From NCBI GenBank assembly GCA_017544745.1, contig JAFYDO010000084.1:1-11726 (forward strand): a stretch of 11,726 nt of DNA, read 5' to 3'. The stretch is from Treponema sp. (lineage in GTDB: Bacteria; Spirochaetota; Spirochaetia; Treponematales; Treponemataceae). The first letter of the stretch is position 1; each line of letters opens with the position of its first letter. Under the pieces are notes generated by a model. The model saw only the letters and a program-made list of their open reading frames with translations. It had not been told where the DNA came from and made no database searches. The position numbers were made by a program, and so were the translations under genes. Shown here piece after piece: positions 1 to 8,110 of the stretch.

Positions 1-1911
1 CCATTTTTTAATCCGACCAGCGAATGGAACCGAAGTGTATTTAATGCCGTAGCCGATGCTGCAGGCTTTACCCTGGACACTCCGCTTGACCAGCTTACAG
101 ACAAGCAGTTTGACTTTTTATGGAACGGTTCTGACACCAAAAAACTCCACTGGATTTACCAGAAGCAGAGCGGAGAAGGTTATTCTGAATACAACCGTCC
201 ATGGCCCGGAGTTTTGCGCGAAATGAACCGCCGTTACCGCGAAGCCTGGGGCGAAAGCATGCGTGCCAACATAGAAGAAAAGTTTATGGCAATTCACGAA
301 TGCTCTGCCTGCCACGGAATGCGCCTGCGCCCGGAAGCACTTGGTGTTACCGTTGGCGGAAAAAACATTTACGAGCTATGCAAACTTTCTGTTGCAGAAT
401 CTATAGACTTTTTTGACAACCTTGACCTTACCGAAAGCGAAGCCCAGATTGCAACTCAGGTACTTAAAGAAATTCGTGCCCGTCTGCGCTTCCTCCGAGA
501 CGTTGGTCTTGAATATCTTACCATGGAACGCTCTGCCGAAAGTCTTAGTGGTGGAGAAGCACAGCGAATCCGTCTTGCAACCCAGATTGGTTCTGCACTC
601 TGCGGTGTTATGTACATTCTGGATGAGCCAAGTATCGGACTTCACCAGCGGGACAACCAGCGCCTCATAGATACCTTGCTCAACTTACGCGACAACGGCA
701 ACACAGTAATTGTAGTAGAACACGACGAACAGACCCTGCGCACTGCAGATTACCTCATAGACTTAGGCCCTGGAGCCGGTGTAAACGGTGGACGAATTGT
801 AGCAGCCGGTACCCCGGACGAAGTTGCCAAAGTAAAAGAAAGCCTTACCGGCCAGTACTTAGCGGGCACACTCCGTATGGATATCCCGACCAAACGTCGC
901 CCGGGCAATGGAAAGTTTATTTCCATAAATGGGGCCCGCGAGCACAACCTTAAAAATATAAGCGTCCAGATTCCTCTTGGAACTTTTACCTGCATCACAG
1001 GTGTAAGTGGCAGCGGTAAGTCTACACTCATGAGCGACATTCTGTACCCTGCTGTAAGCAACCAGATTATGCGCACAAATTATCCTGTAGGAGAGTGCGA
1101 CAGTGTAGAAGGCATAGACGGTGTAGACAAGGTAATCAACATAGACCAGTCGCCAATCGGACGTTCACCACGCAGTAACCCTGCAACCTACGTCGGCGTA
1201 TTCGATGCAATCCGTGACCTTTTTGCAAGCCTGCCGGAGTCCAAAGCCCGCGGTTACCAGAAGGGACGATTCAGCTTTAACGTAAAGGGTGGTCGCTGCG
1301 AAAACTGTCAGGGGGCGGGAGAAATTGTAATCGAAATGAACTTCCTGCCGGACGTTTACATTCAGTGTGAAGTCTGCGGCGGAAAGCGCTTTAATCACGA
1401 AACCCTGGAAGTAGAATACAAAGGAAAATCTATAAACGACGTTCTCAACATGACAATTGACGAAGCCTGCGACTTTTTCCAGAGTATTCCGCATATATAT
1501 AGAAAGATTGCAACGCTTCAGTCTGTAGGACTCGGTTATATTCAGCTGGGACAGAACGCTCTTACACTCAGTGGCGGTGAGGCACAACGCGTTAAACTTG
1601 CCAACGAGCTTGCACGCCCTGCAACCAGCAAAACACTTTACATACTTGATGAACCAACCACAGGTCTTCACTTTGCAGATGTAAAGCTTTTGATGACAGT
1701 AATCCAGCGTCTGGTAGACAACGGCAACACTGTAGTAATGATTGAACACAACCTTGACGTAATAAAGCAGTCTGATTATATAATAGATTTGGGACCGGAA
1801 GGTGGAAATCGCGGTGGCACTCTTGTAACCTGTGGCACTCCGGAAGAAGTAGCGGCTTGTAAAAAGAGTTATACGGGACAGTTTTTGCGTGATTTGGGAG
1901 GAAAGAATTAA
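1..1911 (+). CDS. uvrA: UvrABC excinuclease subunit A, 5'-truncated by the window edge
   Basis: This is the damage-recognition ATPase of nucleotide excision repair. In the cytoplasm it scans DNA as a dimer and loads UvrB. The frame is open from base 1, giving 636 residues. Families run to about 940, so roughly the first 300 residues (first Walker A, UvrB-binding region) lie upstream. Window-numbered motifs: CxxC at C101/C104; ABC signature LSGGEAQ at 182-188; Walker B D208-E209; H-loop H241; second Walker A GVSGSGKS at 334-341; zinc module C433-x2-C436-x19-C456-x2-C459; second signature at 523-529; second Walker B D550-E551; H-loop H583. All key residues are intact and it ends in a normal UvrA C-terminus. 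The first in-frame start-like codon inside the window (TTG 214) is not the true start, because homology continues upstream of it. The stop directly abuts the lptD-like start, and that gene's Shine-Dalgarno lies in the last uvrA codons, suggesting coupled expression. Confidence 0.98.
   Translation, partial: PFFNPTSEWNRSVFNAVADAAGFTLDTPLDQLTDKQFDFLWNGSDTKKLHWIYQKQSGEGYSEYNRPWPGVLREMNRRYREAWGESMRANIEEKFMAIHECSACHGMRLRPEALGVTVGGKNIYELCKLSVAESIDFFDNLDLTESEAQIATQVLKEIRARLRFLRDVGLEYLTMERSAESLSGGEAQRIRLATQIGSALCGVMYILDEPSIGLHQRDNQRLIDTLLNLRDNGNTVIVVEHDEQTLRTADYLIDLGPGAGVNGGRIVAAGTPDEVAKVKESLTGQYLAGTLRMDIPTKRRPGNGKFISINGAREHNLKNISVQIPLGTFTCITGVSGSGKSTLMSDILYPAVSNQIMRTNYPVGECDSVEGIDGVDKVINIDQSPIGRSPRSNPATYVGVFDAIRDLFASLPESKARGYQKGRFSFNVKGGRCENCQGAGEIVIEMNFLPDVYIQCEVCGGKRFNHETLEVEYKGKSINDVLNMTIDEACDFFQSIPHIYRKIATLQSVGLGYIQLGQNALTLSGGEAQRVKLANELARPATSKTLYILDEPTTGLHFADVKLLMTVIQRLVDNGNTVVMIEHNLDVIKQSDYIIDLGPEGGNRGGTLVTCGTPEEVAACKKSYTGQFLRDLGGKN
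1896..1901 (+). promoter_or_regulatory. Shine-Dalgarno (GGGAGG) for the lptD-like gene, setting a TTG start
   Basis: GGGAGG lies within the last codons of uvrA and is separated by 10 nt from the TTG at 1912. It is a strong anti-SD match. It supports TTG 1912 over the in-frame ATGs at 1942, 1966 and 1972, which sit in or beside a repeat element and have no comparable ribosome binding site. The TTG start also supplies the Lys-Lys n-region expected of a signal peptide. Confidence 0.75.
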
Positions 1912-4900
1912 TTGAAAAAGCAACACGTCGCCTTTTCATTTATGGATTGCCACGCTGCGCTCGCAATGACGATGCTCCTTTTTATGTTAGCACCAGTATC
2001 TCTCCATGCCCAGGACGCTTCTAAAGACAATTCTTCCGAACCAACCGTAATCACTATTATAAATGCCCGCCAGACAACGTACGAAAAAGACGAAAAAAAT
2101 GACAACGATTCAATTGTTCTGGAAGGTGCTGTAGAAATAGAAGTAAAAAAAGGTTCTACATCTTCGGAAATCAAAGCAGACAAGATTACTTATGACCGCA
2201 AAACCGAAATGCTTTTTGCAGAAGGCAATGTAGAAATCCTTACCAAAAGCAGTGGCTCCGGTGGTGGCGAAACAACAACTGCAAGCTCTCTGCTTATGAA
2301 CACCTCTACACTCGAAGGTATTTTTGACGACGGACGAGTAGTTCAGACAAAGAGTGATGCGCTCAATCTGCCGTCGGGTTCAACTCTCATTGTATTTTCA
2401 GATATATTTGGTAAAAGCGAAGACAATACAATTGCATTCAAAAACTCAAGCCTTACATTTTGTGATGACCCGGATCCTCACTGGCACATAGACGCAACAA
2501 GAACCTGGCTGCTTCCCGGCGGAGAGTTTGCATTTTTTAATGCGCTGCTTTATGTAGGTCCAATCCCAGTACTTTATTTTCCGGCATTTTATTATCCAAA
2601 GGATGAACTTATTTTTAATCCTGTGTTTGGTTCAAGACAGCGCGAAGGAAAATATGTTCAGACAACCCTTTATCTTATGGGCCGCAAGCCTTTAAACAGC
2701 AGTTCTTCAAACAAGAGTTCAAGCAGTACTTCTGGAAGCGAAGATTCGGCAACCGAGGAAAGTCTTAAAGCAGTATACAATTTTATGAAGCCAACTGAGC
2801 TTAAGGAGCAGGAACGCCAGGGACTCATGCTTCACAATCTGGACGAAACCTATAAGGGCGACACTTCTTCTTATGTAAAGCTCATTGCCGACTGGTATGC
2901 AAATCTTGGTGCAGTTGCCGGTGTAGAAGGAAAACTCAAGCCTTCGCAAAAATATATAACAAACTTTGATTTTAGCGCACTCATAGGACTTAGCAATACC
3001 ATTTTTGTGAGCGACGGCAAATATACTTTTCTTTCTGATTCTGGCAACAGATATCTGGATAAATCAAATTTTATGGGACTTGATCTTCCGTTCCGTTATG
3101 GTGCAAATATTGATTTTACTCTTTCAAAGCCGTTCCGTTTTACACTTTCGCTGCCAATTTATTCGGACCCGTACTTTAATAACGATTTTAAAAACCGCGA
3201 AGAATCAATGGAATGGATTTCGTATCTTCTGGATCTGGCAAACAGTTCGGAGTCAGAAGCAGAATCAAGCTCCAGCACCACAAAGGTTTCGGAAAACGCT
3301 ATGAGCCAGCTGCAGTGGAAAATGACTGCTTCTTATTCTCCAACACTGCCTGCAATCATCAAGCCGTACTTAAACAGCATTTCTTTGAATCTTAATTCTT
3401 CTATATATATAAACAGTCTCAAAAAGGATGAAGCTGCTTTAAAAGAAGATGAACGCTATATAAAAGACAATGCCTGGATGGAGCGAACACCGGAACGTTC
3501 ATTCTTTTATCCAAGCCAGATTATTCCTGCAAATGCAACTATGGCTGCAAGCGGAACACTTTTTCAATGGCCGCTTAAACAAAAAACTGTAGATACAAAA
3601 AAGGTTGATTATCCGGTTGCGCTGACAAAGCCAGATGACTTAAAAACAGATAAACAGCTGGAAGAAGAAGCAGCACTTGCAGAACAGGAAGCACTCGCGC
3701 AGGCCCAGGAAGAAGGCGCCGAACTCCAACCACAGACCCAGCCCCCAGAAGAACCCCAGTCCGAGGAAAAAATCAAACCAATCCTTAGTGAACTGGACAC
3801 ACCGTCTTTTAGTGCAACAACAATTTCCGGACTTTCGTACAAACTGGACTATACTGTAAATGCAAGCTTAAACACACAGATTTCTTACAGTTCAAAAGAT
3901 AAAAACGATAAAATCTATCTTAAAACTCCGGACGATTTTGACTGGAACAATATCCGTTCATCAATGTATACAATCAAACTGCCTCTTTCGGTAAACAGCA
4001 CACTTGGCTACGGCGGTAATTTCTTTAGCATGAAAAACAGTCTTTCGTACGACCCGCAGTGGCAGAAGCACCCTAATATGAACGGCGTTTCAGAAAAGGA
4101 ACAGAAGAATCTTATAAAAGCAGACTATTCGGTAATGGCTCAGACCCTTTCAAATAACAACACAATAAGCTTTAAGCCGTTTGCTTATATTCCGACCTTT
4201 GCAGAAACAGGCATTAGCTGGAACAACACAACCAAACTCTACCGCAAAAAGTTTACAGGAGACGCAGATAATCCGGAATGGGAAATTAAAAAGCTGGACT
4301 TTGACGACCCCGAAAGCATTACCGCAAATTCGCTCACTCTTACTCTTGGAATGAACGAACTTAATTCAACCTTTAAACAAACCTTAAATCTTACATCTAC
4401 CTTAAAGCCACTGACTGCAAAATATACAGGCTCGCTTAATCTTGTGTTCCCGTATATTACCTTTAGCCTTAGCTCCGGCGTTTACGAAAAAAGCAAGGAT
4501 GATAAAACCCTGCAGTACAATCCGCTTTCGCAGTCAATGACGGTGAGCTTGTTTAAGTCAACACTCAAGCTTTCTGAATCGTTCAGTTATGTTTATAACG
4601 ACAACACAGAAAAAAAAGATAAGCACCCGGAAAGCCTTAAGTTTACACTTTCTTACAAGCAGCTGTCGGTTTCTTATTCAAGCTCATATACCCTCAAATA
4701 TGATCTGTTTGTAGATAATGCCAACGAAGCCGGAAAAAAGGGTTATGTTCAGCGTAAGGAAAAGGAATTTACTCCAACCTCGGCTTCTCTTTCGTACAGT
4801 TTGCCTTCAAAAACCTATTACCAGTGGTACAACAGAATTACCTGGGCTCCGGGCCTTAGCACAAATATAAACTATGACTTTATTAAGCCAACCAGCAGTT

Positions 4901-5382
4901 ATTTTCAGATTACTCCGTCGCTCAATTTTAATGTAAACAACTTTCTTAAGATTACTTTCTCTGCAACAACACGCAATTCTTCTATATATTGGTATTTCAA
5001 AGATACCGGAAAATTTACAGGAAATTCCTTCTATGGAAACAACTTTGTTTCAAGGATTGGTGCAGATTTAATTCAGTCTTTTGGTATTTACGGAATAAAC
5101 GGCTGGGGCTGGCAGGAAGGTGCCTTTAAGAAAAACCGCGAGGCTTCGGGCTTTAAGCTCAAATCTCTGAACATGACGGTAACCCACAATCTTCACGACT
5201 GGGATTTTAATATGACCTGGAAGTTTGAACCAAAGATTGTAAAAAAGGACGGGGTTCAGAAATATGTATTTGATCCGTATATTTCAATCGGAATTGTATG
5301 GAATCCAATGCAGAGTATTAAGACAAACCTGACTTACGAATATAAAGAAAAGGATGATGATGCAATGTGGGTATTAAAATAA
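1912..5382 (+). CDS. lptD: LptD/OstA-like outer-membrane assembly protein
   Basis: This is a probable outer-membrane beta-barrel of the LptD (OstA/Imp) family, whose Proteobacterial members insert LPS into the outer leaflet. The 1156 residues are well above the roughly 780 of E. coli LptD. Seen in order: a long signal peptide (1 to about 33, MKK n-region, likely cleavage after SLHA); an OstA_N/LptA-like beta-jellyroll (about 44-160) with the typical KADKITYD and AEGNVEI strands; the junction motif FCDDPDPHW around C184 followed by GPIPVLYFPAFYYP, very characteristic of LptD; then a long Tyr/Ser/Asn-rich barrel of alternating strands. Low-complexity inserts lie at 262-284, 444-460 and 583-623. 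The mature chain has only C184. A C-terminal LHDW (1094-1097) seems to correspond to the LHCW motif of other LptDs. Residues 11-20 are encoded by a dispersed repeat. Treponemes are thought to lack classical LPS, so the lipid substrate is unknown. Family assignment is strong; function is inferred. Confidence 0.88.
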   Translation: MKKQHVAFSFMDCHAALAMTMLLFMLAPVSLHAQDASKDNSSEPTVITIINARQTTYEKDEKNDNDSIVLEGAVEIEVKKGSTSSEIKADKITYDRKTEMLFAEGNVEILTKSSGSGGGETTTASSLLMNTSTLEGIFDDGRVVQTKSDALNLPSGSTLIVFSDIFGKSEDNTIAFKNSSLTFCDDPDPHWHIDATRTWLLPGGEFAFFNALLYVGPIPVLYFPAFYYPKDELIFNPVFGSRQREGKYVQTTLYLMGRKPLNSSSSNKSSSSTSGSEDSATEESLKAVYNFMKPTELKEQERQGLMLHNLDETYKGDTSSYVKLIADWYANLGAVAGVEGKLKPSQKYITNFDFSALIGLSNTIFVSDGKYTFLSDSGNRYLDKSNFMGLDLPFRYGANIDFTLSKPFRFTLSLPIYSDPYFNNDFKNREESMEWISYLLDLANSSESEAESSSSTTKVSENAMSQLQWKMTASYSPTLPAIIKPYLNSISLNLNSSIYINSLKKDEAALKEDERYIKDNAWMERTPERSFFYPSQIIPANATMAASGTLFQWPLKQKTVDTKKVDYPVALTKPDDLKTDKQLEEEAALAEQEALAQAQEEGAELQPQTQPPEEPQSEEKIKPILSELDTPSFSATTISGLSYKLDYTVNASLNTQISYSSKDKNDKIYLKTPDDFDWNNIRSSMYTIKLPLSVNSTLGYGGNFFSMKNSLSYDPQWQKHPNMNGVSEKEQKNLIKADYSVMAQTLSNNNTISFKPFAYIPTFAETGISWNNTTKLYRKKFTGDADNPEWEIKKLDFDDPESITANSLTLTLGMNELNSTFKQTLNLTSTLKPLTAKYTGSLNLVFPYITFSLSSGVYEKSKDDKTLQYNPLSQSMTVSLFKSTLKLSESFSYVYNDNTEKKDKHPESLKFTLSYKQLSVSYSSSYTLKYDLFVDNANEAGKKGYVQRKEKEFTPTSASLSYSLPSKTYYQWYNRITWAPGLSTNINYDFIKPTSSYFQITPSLNFNVNNFLKITFSATTRNSSIYWYFKDTGKFTGNSFYGNNFVSRIGADLIQSFGIYGINGWGWQEGAFKKNREASGFKLKSLNMTVTHNLHDWDFNMTWKFEPKIVKKDGVQKYVFDPYISIGIVWNPMQSIKTNLTYEYKEKDDDAMWVLK
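1943..1970 (+). repeat. Dispersed repeat copy 1, inside the lptD-like signal peptide
   Basis: The 28-bp segment consists of TGGATTGCCACG, a 5-bp centre CTGCG, and CTCGCAATGAC. Both arms recur exactly, inverted, at 11489-11522 with an 11-bp centre. The outer ATTGC and GCAAT make it an imperfect palindrome. From general knowledge, this GGATTGCC...GCAATGAC pattern is a dispersed repeat seen in many bacterial genomes including spirochetes. Here it is translated in frame as residues 11-20 of the lptD-like protein (MDCHAALAMT). No terminal direct duplication is evident. Confidence 0.8.
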
Positions 5383-5386
5383 TTAT

Positions 5387-5415
5387 ACTTGCACATAATC
5401 AACTTGCATTATAAA
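5387..5415 (+). promoter_or_regulatory. Possible promoter for the phoH operon
   Basis: This lies in the only AT-rich gap between the lptD-like gene and phoH. TTGCAC (5389-5394) resembles a -35 box and TATAAA (5410-5415) a -10 box, separated by 15 bp, which is shorter than ideal. The heptamer ACTTGCA occurs twice, at 5387-5393 and 5402-5408, a 15-bp period that could be an operator or chance. No terminator hairpin follows the lptD-like gene, so readthrough from upstream is equally possible. Confidence 0.3.
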
Positions 5416-5427
5416 ATAATAGAATAA

Positions 5428-5433
5428 GAGGAA
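5428..5433 (+). promoter_or_regulatory. Shine-Dalgarno (GAGGAA) for phoH, setting a TTG start
   Basis: GAGG at 5428-5431 is followed 5 nt later by TTG at 5437. There is no nearby in-frame ATG ahead of the conserved N-terminal region, so TTG is the best start. This is the second TTG start in the window, matching the lptD-like gene. Confidence 0.6.
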
Positions 5434-5436
5434 TAT

Positions 5437-6384
5437 TTGAGCGAATATACAATAGTAGTTCCGGATAATAACATAATTTCCTGTGTCTGCGGAACTAATG
5501 ACAGCAATCTTAAACTCATAGAAGAAAGTCTTGGGGTATCTGTTTATACTAAGGGGAACGAACTTTCTATTGATGGAAGCGACCAGGAAGTATGCCAGAA
5601 ATTTCAGTTTATAATAGACCGCATTGTTGACGAAATAAACGACGGCAGCCTAAACAGCGAAGATATTGTTCTTTCAGTTCTTAATACACAGAAAAAAGTA
5701 AATGCAGATGAAATCTGTATAAATATTCCGGGGGCCGCAAAAAAAGTATACCCGCGCACACAGCATCAGGCAGAATACATAAATCTTTTACAGACCAAGG
5801 ATATGGTTTTTTGTACGGGTAGTGCAGGAAGCGGTAAAACTTATCTTGCAGTTGCAGAAGCGCTGCGCCTTGTTCTTTCGCACAAAAAGAGCAAGCTCAT
5901 AATTACCCGTCCTGTTGTAGAAGCCGGAGAAAGCCTTGGTTATCTGCCCGGAGATCTGGAACAGAAGATTAATCCGTACCTGCGCCCTCTGCGTGATGCA
6001 ATGGAATCGGTAACCTCTATAGAAACTGTAAAAAAACTTACCGAGTCTGGTATTATAGAAGTTGCTCCGCTTGCATATATGCGTGGCCGTACCTTAAACA
6101 ACGCAGTAATCATTCTGGACGAAGCGCAGAACACCACCAATTCACAGATGAAAATGTTCCTAACCCGTATGGGTGAAAATTCCAAGGTGTTTATAACAGG
6201 AGATCCTACTCAGATTGACCTTCCAAAAAAACACAGCTCGGGACTGGTGCATTCAATAAGCATTTTGTATAAAATAGAAGATATAGGTTTTATGGAACTT
6301 ACGGCAGAGGATGTCGTAAGAAATCGTCTTGTTAAGAAAATTGTAAGGGCTTACGAAAATGAAAAACAATCAGAAGACCAGTAA
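5437..6384 (+). CDS. phoH: PhoH/YbeZ family ATPase
   Basis: This is a cytoplasmic P-loop NTPase of the PhoH-like family (YbeZ in E. coli, PhoH in Bacillus), which works alongside the YbeY endoribonuclease in RNA and ribosome metabolism. Its 315 residues are close to the family norm. Residues 1 to about 100 form the poorly conserved KH-like N-terminal region. The ATPase core begins around the typical PRTQHQAEY sequence. Walker A is GSAGSGKT at 128-135, followed by the ITRPVVEAGESLGYLPGD stretch that is a family hallmark. Walker B/DEAQ lies at D228-E229-A230-Q231, followed by FITGDPTQIDLP, the second diagnostic motif. All catalytic residues look intact. The 3' end overlaps the next gene by 26 nt, implying translational coupling. 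The family assignment is secure, but the exact biochemical role (helicase or ATPase) is not settled across the family. Confidence 0.96.
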   Translation: MSEYTIVVPDNNIISCVCGTNDSNLKLIEESLGVSVYTKGNELSIDGSDQEVCQKFQFIIDRIVDEINDGSLNSEDIVLSVLNTQKKVNADEICINIPGAAKKVYPRTQHQAEYINLLQTKDMVFCTGSAGSGKTYLAVAEALRLVLSHKKSKLIITRPVVEAGESLGYLPGDLEQKINPYLRPLRDAMESVTSIETVKKLTESGIIEVAPLAYMRGRTLNNAVIILDEAQNTTNSQMKMFLTRMGENSKVFITGDPTQIDLPKKHSSGLVHSISILYKIEDIGFMELTAEDVVRNRLVKKIVRAYENEKQSEDQ

Positions 6385-8110
6385 ACAAAAGAATAACAAA
6401 AACAGCGAAAAAAAGAATTCCTTCGCATTATTTTTTAAAAGCGTAGGACAGTATATAAGGACAAAGTATCCTTTTTTGCTCCTGTTTCTTGTAGGCTATA
6501 TGGCAATCTGCGCACTTGTATTTGCAAAAATTACTACAAGCGAAACAGTTGCAAGCTTTTCTATTGAAGATTTTGAAATAGGACAGATTTCGGACCGAAC
6601 AATTATTTCCGAAAAAAGTATTCCGGCCGATGATGCAAATCCTTATTCAATTGTAGCCGGTGAAAAAATAATCAAAAAGGGCTTTGAAATTACAGAAGAA
6701 GCCTATGCCAAGCTTGAAAAAATGATTGCGTCTCCGCTTTACATAGACTACAGGGCCTTTGCAAACAATATCCTGTATCTGCTGGTTATTGCAATCATGT
6801 ATTACCTGCTGTTTTCTCTTTTGCCGTTTGGCCGCAAGATAAGACTTCAGGAACCGCTGCTTCAGGTAATATTCCTTATAGCAATTTTCTTTGCGGCTTC
6901 GTTTGGAACAAAACTTCCTTTGTGTACAAATCCGTATGCACTGTGTATGATAATTCCGGCAAGCCTTTTTACAATGATTATTACAATTCTTTACGGACAG
7001 AATTCGGCAGTACTTTTTTCATTCATAGTTTCTTTTGCAGTGCTGGGCTCCGGCTCGTGGGAAATTGTTCCGTTCCTGTTTACACTGGGATCTTCTATGT
7101 CTTCGGTTGCAATTGTGCGCAAGGTAGAACGACGAATTGACCTTGTGTTTGCAGCAATCATTCTTGCTCTTTGCGACCTGGTTTTCTTTGTACTGCTCAT
7201 TGTTGTGTTCAACGAAACCTTTGTTCCACACGTAAAGCTTTTTATAGGAATCTTCTGCAACGGATTCCTTTCGGGCATTCTTACGCTCGGACTTCTTACT
7301 CCGCTTGAATACATGCTCAACACCGCGTCGGTTTTCCGTCTTATGGATTTGAGTGATACAAATGCAGCCCTTCTTAAAAAAATGTGTATTACTGCCAGCG
7401 GTACCTACCAGCATTCTATGATGGTTGCACAGCTTGCAGAATTTGCCTGCCGCGAAATTGGAGCTAACCCGCTTATTGCTCGTGTAGGCGGTTACTATCA
7501 CGATATTGGTAAGCTTGACCAGAGCGAATACTTTGTAGAAAACAAGCAGGGCGACACCGAAAAACACAACGATATAAACCCAACCCTTTATGCAACTGTA
7601 ATCAAAAGCCATGTAAAAAAGGGTGTGGAAAAAGCAATGCAGATGCACCTGCCGCGCGTAATTATAGATGTAATTGCAGAGCATCACGGAAACACTGTAA
7701 TTCAGTATTTTTACCAGGAAGCCAAGGAAAAAGACCCGTCTCTTTCTCCAGAAGATTTTGCTTACCCGGGACCTGCTCCTACAACCCGCGAAAGTGGAGT
7801 AGTAATGCTTGCCGACACAGTAGAAGCAGCCTGTCATACACTCAAAAATCCTTCTATTCCGCGTCTTGAAACCTTTATTACAAGTCTCATAAACGCAAAA
7901 ATAGAAGCAAAACAGCTTGATAACTGCGATCTTACTTACCGGGATATTTCTAAAATAAAAGAAGCCTTTGTGCAGATTCTTGCAGGCTTTTATCACAGCC
8001 GTATTGAATACCCTGACCAGCAGGACCCGGACGATATAAAGCAGCAGGAAAAACAGGAAAAGCCTGAGCGCCCTGAAAAACCGGAAGAAAAAAAGGCGGT
8101 AAAAAAGTAG
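6359..8110 (+). CDS. pgpH: 7TM-HD phosphohydrolase (PgpH/YqfF type), probable c-di-AMP phosphodiesterase
   Basis: This is an inner-membrane protein with a cytosolic HD hydrolase domain. Listeria PgpH, of the same family, cleaves c-di-AMP to pApA. Seen in order: a Lys/Asn-rich cytosolic N-terminus (1-37); a membrane segment (38-58); a short extracytoplasmic region (about 59-133) ending in GEKIIKKGFEIT, like the end of the 7TMR-HDED domain; about seven hydrophobic segments (about 135-325); then the HD domain. Metal ligands appear as H352 (YQHSMM), H381-D382 (YYHDIGKL) and H442-H443 (EHHGN). LPRVIIDVIAEHHGN and YPGPAPTTRESGVVMLADTVEAA are family hallmarks. Residues 561-583 are a Lys/Glu/Pro-rich tail. 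At 583 residues it is shorter than the roughly 700 of Firmicute members, mostly through the ectodomain. The ATG at 6359 lies inside phoH, and the next Met is within the first membrane segment, so this start is favoured. The substrate is inferred. Confidence 0.92.
   Translation: MKNNQKTSKQKNNKNSEKKNSFALFFKSVGQYIRTKYPFLLLFLVGYMAICALVFAKITTSETVASFSIEDFEIGQISDRTIISEKSIPADDANPYSIVAGEKIIKKGFEITEEAYAKLEKMIASPLYIDYRAFANNILYLLVIAIMYYLLFSLLPFGRKIRLQEPLLQVIFLIAIFFAASFGTKLPLCTNPYALCMIIPASLFTMIITILYGQNSAVLFSFIVSFAVLGSGSWEIVPFLFTLGSSMSSVAIVRKVERRIDLVFAAIILALCDLVFFVLLIVVFNETFVPHVKLFIGIFCNGFLSGILTLGLLTPLEYMLNTASVFRLMDLSDTNAALLKKMCITASGTYQHSMMVAQLAEFACREIGANPLIARVGGYYHDIGKLDQSEYFVENKQGDTEKHNDINPTLYATVIKSHVKKGVEKAMQMHLPRVIIDVIAEHHGNTVIQYFYQEAKEKDPSLSPEDFAYPGPAPTTRESGVVMLADTVEAACHTLKNPSIPRLETFITSLINAKIEAKQLDNCDLTYRDISKIKEAFVQILAGFYHSRIEYPDQQDPDDIKQQEKQEKPERPEKPEEKKAVKK

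Noticed and set aside
1165..1926. A 253-codon open frame on the minus strand within uvrA.
   Set aside because: It lies entirely opposite a highly conserved uvrA coding region, has no family resemblance and is a codon-bias shadow.
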